From: DASXTB01 sp036505615 | Lineage (GTDB): Bacteria > Acidobacteriota > UBA6911 > JACQSX01 | Direction: 5' to 3' | Assembly: GCA_036505615.1 (NCBI GenBank) | Contig: DASXTB010000306.1 | Span: 1-29,326, forward strand | DNA length: 29,326 nucleotides | In this document: positions 22,979 through 29,326 of the stretch, one piece after another | Layout of the letters: every line of letters begins with the position of its first letter | How positions within the stretch are numbered: the stretch's first letter is position 1 | The notes under the pieces: generated by a model | Database searches by the model: none | The model's input: only the letters and a program-made list of their open reading frames with translations | What the model was told of the DNA's origin: nothing | Position numbers and translations under genes: made by a program

Positions 22979-23412
22979 TCCAGCAGCGACCCTATGGCTC
23001 TCAGCGGGAAAGCAAGGTGAACGGTTTCGCGTCGTGTGTCGACGTCAACCACCAGCGATTCGTCTTGCTTGGTGATTTCTACAGTCTCGTTATTCTTCTC
23101 TACTTTCAACAGAAGCGTGTCGGGGATACGCTGCAACTCGGACGCCGCTACCGCTAGAGCCGGTCTCCAAGGCTTCAATTCAGAAGCCGCCTGACACAGT
23201 TCCCGCTTGGGCAGAAAGTACAAACCCAGGTGCAGCACAGATACAGGAACCGGAAGGAAGATATGTTTTATCCCCCCCGCATCCTTTCTGTGCACCTGCA
23301 GCTGCACGGTTCCCGCGCTGTAAACGAGGACGGTGGTTGCGACCGCGGTTTGAAGAAAACACATCGTAAAGCCGGCCAAGAGTGCCACCAGAATTTTGAT
23401 GCCGGAGAACAT
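22912..23412 (-). CDS. Exported protein of unknown function, paralogue-like to its upstream neighbour
   Basis: This 166-residue protein has an N-terminal hydrophobic segment (IKILVALLAGFTMCFLQTAV) acting as signal or anchor. The segment ELQRIPDTLLLKVEKNNETV followed by RRETVHLAFPLRAIGSLLER matches the alternation in the upstream protein (DSEFVTVQKGQDIVRV, then ARIPIPVVQALL), so the two look related. The last 18 residues (NAECRMTNAEFRMSNDEP) are encoded by 7-bp repeats and show a 7-residue period. The native protein probably ended near LLERIG. It starts 9 nt after the upstream gene's stop, so the two are almost certainly co-transcribed. No enzyme motif is visible. Confidence 0.65.
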   Translation of the reverse strand: MFSGIKILVALLAGFTMCFLQTAVATTVLVYSAGTVQLQVHRKDAGGIKHIFLPVPVSVLHLGLYFLPKRELCQAASELKPWRPALAVAASELQRIPDTLLLKVEKNNETVEITKQDESLVVDVDTRRETVHLAFPLRAIGSLLERIGNAECRMTNAEFRMSNDEP

Positions 23413-23421
23413 GCCCGCCCG

Positions 23422-23982
23422 CTATCTCGTTAGGTTCTGGCCGTCAACCCAGATACGAACCCGCGTATCGTTGTCGTCGACAGTCACCAGTTCACTGTCG
23501 CCGTAATCACCGAGTGCCTTGATAGCCGCCAAAATATTTAACTGATCCTTGCTCCCGGAAAGCAGGGCCTGGACCACAGGAATTGGAATCCTGGCGCTCA
23601 CCTTCTGCGACTTGCCCGTTTTCTGGTCGCTTTTGACAAGTAAATAGCCGTTGGCCTTCGCTACACGCACGATGTCCTGGCCCTTTTGAACCGTAACAAA
23701 TTCCGAATCGGGCAAAGTGCTGACCGCATCCAGAATCCCACGCAGGTCCACTCGATCCAGCTCTTTGTCGGCAAGCTGGACCTTTCCCCGCTGGAACTCA
23801 TCTGCTTGAATCAATGGGAGCACTTTCTCGATAAAGGCGAGGGGGACGTTGATTCGGACGTTTTCTGCATCCACCCCGGATTTTTCAACTTTCACATGCA
23901 GCCAGCGATCTGCCGGTGCGGACCAGACCGCCGCCGCACCGAAGAGGAAGATCCCTACAAAGCAAGCATATCGTTTCACCAT
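23422..23982 (-). CDS. Secreted protein with internal duplication, function unknown
   Basis: This is a 186-residue exported protein with a strong Shine-Dalgarno (AAGGAGG, 5 nt before the ATG) and a signal peptide (MVKRYACFVGIFLFGAAAVW, cleavage near SA-PADRW). The mature protein contains two similar halves. VRINVPLAFIEKVL corresponds to VSARIPIPVVQALL. LRGILDAVSTLPDSEFVTVQ with its following strand corresponds to ILAAIKALGDYGDSELVTVD with its following strand. The repeated pattern is a short amphipathic helix, then an acidic turn, then two beta strands. It starts a two-gene unit with the related protein at 22912-23412, and lies 73 nt after the end of the 794-residue exported protein gene. I do not recognise a named family. 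Confidence 0.7.
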   Translation of the reverse strand: MVKRYACFVGIFLFGAAAVWSAPADRWLHVKVEKSGVDAENVRINVPLAFIEKVLPLIQADEFQRGKVQLADKELDRVDLRGILDAVSTLPDSEFVTVQKGQDIVRVAKANGYLLVKSDQKTGKSQKVSARIPIPVVQALLSGSKDQLNILAAIKALGDYGDSELVTVDDNDTRVRIWVDGQNLTR

Positions 23983-24055
23983 TGAGGCCTCCTTAAGTCA
24001 CCTGTTAATGGAACGGGGCGGAGGAGCAAAAAGTTCAAAAGATTTGCGATGGTGG

Positions 24056-26440
24056 CTAGGGGTTGTTGGGTGCAGGGGGAGACACCGGCTCGATCCGCAG
24101 GATCACTTCTTTTCTAGGAGGTAAAGGAAAAGTGACCAACTGGCCCCGCTGACCCACTTGAATTGTGCCTGAATCCAGCAGCAGTTGATTTGCACTCAAT
24201 GACTCCATCCGCCATCGATAAGTCGCCGGCGCCAGCTTCCACAGGTGTATGCCCGCTCGCGTCTCTGCCTTTTCGAAACTGTACAGCATCAACTGCAGGT
24301 GCTGGGTGTCGGCCACAAGAACTGCGCGCGCAAAATCTGCCGGTTGCAGTGGCCAAGTGACCGCAAACATCGGGTATCGGTCTCCCCTGGGAGTTTCGCC
24401 TCCGAACAGACGCAAGCGATAGGTAAAGGGAAGCGAGTAATTGACGCGATCGGTAAAAAGAGCCTCCGTCGTGTACATGGCAAAGTTCGTCGAGTGGCGT
24501 GCTTCGATATTTCGAGCCAACTGCGTCATCTCTGTGCGCACCTGTCGCAGCCAAGCGTAATTGGCGGGCGCGGGCGGGGAATAGTGGAAATATTCGTCGT
24601 AACTGGAATCGCCGCTGCGCTGCCGCCACTCCAGAAAAGCCTGGGGATTGGCGCGAATCTCTAGAGCTACCGGTGGTTGTGTCCGCTTCTCCCTGACGGG
24701 GGCGAACGATTCTGCAACCACGGCAAGCCAGCGCTTGTCGCCGGTTAGATCATACAGAGCCAACAACAGCGACGAGGCTGCTTCCTGGCCCGCGCCCGAC
24801 CAGAGATAAGTATCACGCCCACTCTGAGGTTCCCACCAGCGGGGAGAGCCGACCAGGTAGCCGCCATCGGTGATTTGCACGGCGGGAGGAAAAATTCCCG
24901 CGGGTTTCCCCGCGATTGTCTGTCGCATGCTGCCAACCCACGATTCTCCCCAGCGCGAGAGCAACTGAATCAAATTCGGATCTTGAGTTAAATAGGCTTG
25001 CCATAATGCCGGACCCACAGCCCGGATGTTTTCAAGTACGTCGATGTCGCGCTCCGGTTCGGGATCAAACTGATTGCAGATGGACCATGCGCCTCTGAAG
25101 CGCCAAGCGCCTGAAGGGGATGGAGAGATCCAATTCTTGACGCAATCCGCGCTCAAGGCCAGTCGAGCGCGCAATGTCGTGTTCGCCGGATCGAGAGCCA
25201 CTGCCAGGGGCTGTGAATCGATAGCCGGTTCAGCGCTTCCGATGATTCGCGTCCGTTCCGTAGAGGCCGCTTCAAGTGCTCCCCCGGCCCAGATTCCATC
25301 TGCCATTGCGTGAACGCCGCGCGCAGCGTCACGGTCTCCGAAGCCCAGTGCCTGAGATACCCAAGTTCCAAATAGTTCCATATCGGCGCTTCGGCCTCCA
25401 CCTAACTCGCCGTTTGCCTGCTGCCGATTCTGCACCCACCAGCGCGTGATGGCGTTGAGACGACCCATCAATGCGCGCTGCGTCACTGCCCAGTCAGGCG
25501 CATCTGCGGGAACGTGAGGCAGCGAGACCAGCCACGATTCGGGAGTGACACGCGCGCAGAAGTCCTCCTGAATAGACCTGCGCGCGTGAAGGTTGGGGAT
25601 GCCCCGGCACCATGACGACAGCGTCTGACGCAGGATCCGGTCTCGAGGCGCCAGCGCAGCCGCCTTTCGCAGAGCCTGCGAAGTCTCCTCTATGTCCTCG
25701 GCATCGCCTTTTTCGGCTGTCAGCCAGTAACGCACCCGCCCCAGTCCTATTAGCGCTTCCCTCCGGACGGCGATGTTTTGGCTGAAACGCGCTCGCTCGA
25801 GCAACTCCATCAATCGCGATACTCTGGCGAAAGCGCCCTCGATTCCGCGGTTGTACACAGGCTGGCGAAACCAGCGCCGGGCGCGTTCCATCAGCCGAGG
25901 AGCGGTTTGCTGCTCAAACTTCTCGCGCGAGGTCCAGCGCAAAGCTGACAGAACGTAGCGCGGCGCATCAGTTTCTACAGCGAGGACGACCGGTCCCCGA
26001 GTTACCGAAACCCAGGAGACAAGACTGAGGTTCTTCCCATTTACCGTCTTCCACGGCCCCATTCGCTCTCTGTCGAGGACCAGCCAGAATTTTCGCTGGT
26101 AGGCATCGACTCCTGTGACGATCACTTCCACCAGGTATTCCCCGGGGGGAGGCTGCAGCAGGACCCGAGCGGGGCTGTTTTGTATGGGAACGCCATCAAG
26201 AAAAGCGGGATCGTAGAGCTGGGCATCGAAGTCTTCGGCTACCGCCTTGGTCTCCAGGCTGGCAGACTTCTGCCCGGTGAGCAACTGAACCGTTGATTCT
26301 GGTTCCAGGAAACAACGGCAATCGGACGAAGGGATCGGGTGGCGGGCAAAGCTGATGCAACCGCTGGTTGAGCGGGCGGCAAAGAGACCGCCGGGGAGAT
26401 ACAACAATAATAGAAGAAAAAGGCTTATTACTTTTGGCAT
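24056..26440 (-). CDS. Large secreted protein, possible alpha/alpha-toroid fold
   Basis: This is a 794-residue exported protein. The ATG at 26440 is chosen because AAGGGACC precedes it and a signal peptide follows (MPKVISLFLLLLLYLPGGLF). An N-terminal beta-rich part contains PPPGEYLVEVIVTGVDAYQR. The long central part is helical, with RQQANGELGGGRSADMELFG near residue 340. Later helical segments include AGQEAASSLLLALYDLTGDK and RWLAVVAESFAPV. Repeated helix pairs with a GxLGGGxxxDxE motif recall alpha/alpha-toroid glycan-active proteins, but no catalytic pair can be named. The C-terminal 100 residues look like a beta domain (TYRWRMESLSANQLLLDSGT). It may be the first gene of a unit with the two smaller exported proteins downstream. 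Function is not assigned. Confidence 0.72.
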   Translation of the reverse strand: MPKVISLFLLLLLYLPGGLFAARSTSGCISFARHPIPSSDCRCFLEPESTVQLLTGQKSASLETKAVAEDFDAQLYDPAFLDGVPIQNSPARVLLQPPPGEYLVEVIVTGVDAYQRKFWLVLDRERMGPWKTVNGKNLSLVSWVSVTRGPVVLAVETDAPRYVLSALRWTSREKFEQQTAPRLMERARRWFRQPVYNRGIEGAFARVSRLMELLERARFSQNIAVRREALIGLGRVRYWLTAEKGDAEDIEETSQALRKAAALAPRDRILRQTLSSWCRGIPNLHARRSIQEDFCARVTPESWLVSLPHVPADAPDWAVTQRALMGRLNAITRWWVQNRQQANGELGGGRSADMELFGTWVSQALGFGDRDAARGVHAMADGIWAGGALEAASTERTRIIGSAEPAIDSQPLAVALDPANTTLRARLALSADCVKNWISPSPSGAWRFRGAWSICNQFDPEPERDIDVLENIRAVGPALWQAYLTQDPNLIQLLSRWGESWVGSMRQTIAGKPAGIFPPAVQITDGGYLVGSPRWWEPQSGRDTYLWSGAGQEAASSLLLALYDLTGDKRWLAVVAESFAPVREKRTQPPVALEIRANPQAFLEWRQRSGDSSYDEYFHYSPPAPANYAWLRQVRTEMTQLARNIEARHSTNFAMYTTEALFTDRVNYSLPFTYRLRLFGGETPRGDRYPMFAVTWPLQPADFARAVLVADTQHLQLMLYSFEKAETRAGIHLWKLAPATYRWRMESLSANQLLLDSGTIQVGQRGQLVTFPLPPRKEVILRIEPVSPPAPNNP

Positions 26441-26782
26441 GGTCCCTTGCTGGTCCGGCATGATAGGCGAAGGGCTGTTGACGCCCTTGTGAGGCGCGCC
26501 ACAGTGTTCCAGCAGCTCGAAAAAGGCTCGACGTAACCCCTTGATTGTCAAGAGTTAGGGTGAAGTGTGGAATTATAAGCATGAATTCAAACAGCGTCGG
26601 CACGGCGGTAAAGAAGCGTCGCCACCTCCGATTCTCTGGGTTGCCGCTGTTGAGCTAGGTCATCTCTGCGTTACTAACTGATGAGACCTTGTTTTTTTCA
26701 GAAAGTGCGCGATTAGGGCCGGACTTTTTGGGGGATCACGCATCCTCTAAAACCCGAAGGGTTTGCCCCGAAACGATACGGG
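26441..26782. other. 342-bp gap between two minus-strand genes
   Basis: No gene is supported. A minus-strand TATAAT (26572-26577) could be the -10 of the exported-protein gene, which would give a leader of about 125 nt; no clear -35 is seen. The kinase-proximal end contains the hairpin at 26750-26764. Confidence 0.4.
26750..26764 (-). terminator. Possible terminator hairpin after the hybrid kinase
   Basis: On the minus strand AAACCC-TTC-GGGTTT is followed by one further T and then AG, 18 nt past the kinase stop. The stem is short and the T-run weak. The same sequence at 9975-9989 shows it may simply be a dispersed repeat. Confidence 0.3.
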
Positions 26783-29326
26783 CTATGGCCGGTCCAGCAT
26801 CTGCCGCACTTTGCGATTGAGGGAGTCGGCAGTGAAGGGCTTCGATAGAAGATCGGCGCCGCCCGGATTTAAGATGCCATGATCGACGATGGCATCGGTG
26901 TAACCGGACATATAAAGCACCTTTGTTCCGGGATGCTGCGAGACGACGCGCGACGCCACTTCCTGGCCATTTATCCCCGGCATCACCATATCGGTTAGTA
27001 TCAGTCGAATTGGCCCGCTGTGTGTCTCGCTTATTCTTAGCGCCTCTTCACCATCCCGGGCTTCGAGCACCGTGTATCCATTCTTCTGCAGTACATCACG
27101 TGCCAGGTGCCGTACGGCATCTTCATCTTCGACTAAGAGGATTGTCTCTAACCCGCCAGGGGGTTCCAGCGGAGCTGCCTGCGCTGGTCTTCTAGCAAGG
27201 ATCTGTTCCACGCGTGGCAGGTAGATTCTAAAGGTAGTGCCCATACCCGGTTCGCTGTAGACAGAAATGTCTCCGCCGCTCTGCTTCACGATTCCATCCA
27301 CGGTGGACAAACCCAGTCCGGTCCCTCTTCCGATCTCCTTGGTTGTAAAAAATGGCTCGAAGATTTTCTCCATGGTCTCCGGATGCATTCCCACGCCGTT
27401 GTCACTGACAATCATCATTACGTAATGACCGGGGATCACGGAAGGATGAAGGCGTGAATAGAGCTCGTCCAGCTCGACATTGCTGGTTTCAATGGTGAGT
27501 TTTCCCCCCCGGGGCATGGCGTCGCGGGCATTGATTACCAGATTCAATACTACCTGCTCAATCTGTCCCCGGTCGGCTTTGACGGGATCCAAGTCCGGTT
27601 CCAGCACCGTCACCAGTTCGATATCTTCTCCAATAACACGGCGCAGCATTTTGTGCATATTTGAGACGACAGCGTTCAGCTCCAGCAGTTCAGGTTGGAG
27701 CACCTGCCTGCGGCTGTAGGCCAGCAGTTGGCGCGTCAGTGACGATGCTCGCAATCCCGCCTTCCCAATCTCCTCCAGATCTCTACGCAACGGATGATCG
27801 GGGGGAACCTGGCTCAGCAGCAGATCGCTGTATCCGAGAATAGCAGTTAAGAGATTGTTGAAATCGTGCGCGATACCTCCCGCCAGCCGGCCGACGGCCT
27901 CCATCTTTTGCGCCTGGCGGAGTTTTTCTTCAAGAAGCTTGCGCTCGCTGATGTCTCGGGCGACGCCGATCAGCGCCCTGGGCTGCTCATGTTCATCACG
28001 TACAATCGAAGTAGAAAGGGAAATGGGAAAATCCGTTCCATCCTTCTTTCGATTCAGCAACTCGCCCTGCCACCCGCCGCGTAGCGTCGCGGGAAGAATC
28101 TCGCGGATCACCTCGGGAGGGTTATTGCGCGATCGCACGATGCTGATGTTTTTTCCCAAGAGTTCGATGTCTTCGTAGCCGTAGGTTCGCAGGAACGCGC
28201 TGTTGACGAAAAGTATGTTGTCCTCCATGTCGGTAATTGAGACACAGTCGCCAATACTCCGGACGGCCTGCGCCAGCATGTTGAGCTCTTTTTCCGCCTG
28301 CTTTCTCTCGGTGATGTCCACCATCACGCCCCGCAGCTTCACAGGCCTTTCGTTTTCGACGATCACAGTCACAATGTCGCGCAGCCACATAGGATGTCCA
28401 TCCGCCGCCAACATTCGATACTCGATCTCGTGATCGCGCCTTTCCACGGTGCGCGAGCACCGGAAGTCGAATGCCCATTGCCGATCTTCAGGGTGAATGT
28501 GATTTTTCCAAAATTCCGGATCGGATAGCCATCGCTCCGTGGGATATCCCAGCAGCCGCTCCGCTTGGCGGCTGACGAAAGTAAACTGGCAAGTCTGCGC
28601 ATCCGCTTCCCAGACTATTCCTTCCAGGGAATTGACCAGAGCCTTGTAATTCTGCTGAGATTTTCTCAATTCCTCTTCAGCACGTTTGCGGTGAGCCTCT
28701 TGCTCCAGCTTTTCGGTAACATCATGTGCCAGGACGAGGCGGGCTCTGCGGCCATCAAAGAGTAACTCGTGCGACGTTATTTCCAAATCGATAGTGGTTC
28801 CGTCCTTTTTCAGGTGCTTCGCGGCGTGTGACGAAGCCCGCTTACTCAGCGTCTTCAGCCTATTCATAAAAATAGGGACTTCTTCGAGTGGACGGATGTC
28901 CTTGACAGTCATGGCGAGAAATTCATCCCGGCTGTAGCCATAATGGCGCACGGCGGCGTTGTTGACTGCCAGGAAGCAAAGAGTTTCTACATCGTAGACC
29001 CACATTGGCTGCGGATTTCCTTCAAACAGCAGCCGGTAGCGCTCCTCGGAATTGCGCAGCGCCTCCTCTGCCCGCTTTCGCTCGGTTATGTCCTGGACAG
29101 TGCCGATCAGCCGAACAGGCTCACCCGTCTCGTCGCATACAACTTCGGCCTCCTCATGAACGAAGCGCTGTTCGCCATTAGGCAAAATCAACCGATGGTC
29201 GATGCTGTAGGGTTTGTTGTTGGCCAACGCTTGCTGGGCTTTTTTGGTCACCAGTTGCCGGTCTTCCGGATGAACGCAGATGAAAAACAGCTCGGCAGTA
29301 ACGGGAACTTCACCGGGCGTGAACCC
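26783..29326 (-). CDS. PAS-rich hybrid histidine kinase (N-terminus off window)
   Basis: The frame is open through the right window edge: 847 residues are visible and the start lies outside. An apparent GTG start at 29251 falls inside a PAS domain and is not the true start. Order, in visible numbering: end of one PAS/PAC (to about 85), PAS about 90-205, PAS about 225-340, PAS about 350-465, HisKA with GGIAHDFNNLL (phospho-acceptor His487), HATPase with DNGVGM (about 642) and GTGLGLSTV (about 668), and a receiver domain from about 727 (phospho-acceptor Asp779 in ILTDMVMPG; Lys829 in LLSKPF). No membrane segment is in the visible part, so it is probably a cytoplasmic sensor in this region. The C-terminal receiver implies a phosphorelay or control of its own output. 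No partner gene is present in the window. Confidence 0.94.
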   Translation of the reverse strand, partial: GFTPGEVPVTAELFFICVHPEDRQLVTKKAQQALANNKPYSIDHRLILPNGEQRFVHEEAEVVCDETGEPVRLIGTVQDITERKRAEEALRNSEERYRLLFEGNPQPMWVYDVETLCFLAVNNAAVRHYGYSRDEFLAMTVKDIRPLEEVPIFMNRLKTLSKRASSHAAKHLKKDGTTIDLEITSHELLFDGRRARLVLAHDVTEKLEQEAHRKRAEEELRKSQQNYKALVNSLEGIVWEADAQTCQFTFVSRQAERLLGYPTERWLSDPEFWKNHIHPEDRQWAFDFRCSRTVERRDHEIEYRMLAADGHPMWLRDIVTVIVENERPVKLRGVMVDITERKQAEKELNMLAQAVRSIGDCVSITDMEDNILFVNSAFLRTYGYEDIELLGKNISIVRSRNNPPEVIREILPATLRGGWQGELLNRKKDGTDFPISLSTSIVRDEHEQPRALIGVARDISERKLLEEKLRQAQKMEAVGRLAGGIAHDFNNLLTAILGYSDLLLSQVPPDHPLRRDLEEIGKAGLRASSLTRQLLAYSRRQVLQPELLELNAVVSNMHKMLRRVIGEDIELVTVLEPDLDPVKADRGQIEQVVLNLVINARDAMPRGGKLTIETSNVELDELYSRLHPSVIPGHYVMMIVSDNGVGMHPETMEKIFEPFFTTKEIGRGTGLGLSTVDGIVKQSGGDISVYSEPGMGTTFRIYLPRVEQILARRPAQAAPLEPPGGLETILLVEDEDAVRHLARDVLQKNGYTVLEARDGEEALRISETHSGPIRLILTDMVMPGINGQEVASRVVSQHPGTKVLYMSGYTDAIVDHGILNPGGADLLSKPFTADSLNRKVRQMLDRP

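Noticed and set aside
29251..29251. GTG at 29251 as the start of the hybrid kinase
   Set aside because: It falls within a PAS domain, and the frame stays open with PAS-like sequence (ICVHPEDRQLV) to the window edge.
1..29326. tRNA, rRNA, integrase, transposase, prophage or plasmid functions
   Set aside because: None was recognised on either strand by eye; a tRNA scan would settle short RNA genes.

Overview
The window reads as chromosomal DNA of an uncultured or poorly characterised Acidobacteriota bacterium. The evidence is family content. There is a secreted VWA protein of the 'VWFA-related Acidobacterial domain' type. There is the N-terminal carboxypeptidase-regulatory-like domain typical of acidobacterial TonB-dependent receptors, a regulatory-domain + TPR secreted protein, DUF1579 and DUF2911 secreted proteins, and a large PAS-rich hybrid kinase. 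No rRNA, tRNA, CRISPR array, transposase, integrase or phage gene was seen. The phylum call is an inference from these families.

Layout. 1-672: 3'-truncated radical SAM protein (minus). 673-1142: nested palindromic repeats. 1143-4497: a Cpx-like envelope-stress module, with a Spy/CpxP-like periplasmic protein (minus) divergent from a sensor kinase and an OmpR-type regulator (plus). A GTAAA-type box lies in the shared promoter region. 4733-6301: glucose-6-phosphate dehydrogenase (minus). 6458-7693: secreted TPR protein. 7742-8932: VWA protein, followed in frame by a relic that looks like a ThuA C-terminus. 9046-9528: membrane zinc-ribbon protein. 9744-9843: candidate structured RNA. 10167-10601: TonB receptor reduced by an internal deletion to its first domain and last beta strand. 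10848-11765: secreted protein of unknown function. 12125-14816: APC permease and DegT/StrS aminotransferase. 14967-19777: DUF1579 protein, PIG-L deacetylase and a large secreted clan GH-A glycoside hydrolase (all minus). 19882-20660: repeat island. 20808-22805: DUF2911 protein, nitrilase-family amidohydrolase and a small protein. 22912-26440: three minus-strand exported proteins of unknown function. 26783 to the window end: PAS-rich hybrid histidine kinase, N-terminus outside the window.

Working together. The gene set is dominated by envelope sensing and by exported proteins. A GH, a PIG-L deacetylase and relics of a TonB receptor and of ThuA fit a polysaccharide-degrading lifestyle. The clearest local circuit is the Spy/CpxP-like protein plus kinase plus regulator.

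The most unusual aspect is the non-coding DNA. Four of the five convergent gene junctions are filled by inverted repeats, some with distinct palindromes nested concentrically. Several arms are built from 7-bp tandem units of four different word families (GATTGCG, GTCATTC, GTCGCAR, CCCGARA). In two places these repeats have been captured into reading frames and supply artificial-looking C-terminal tails.
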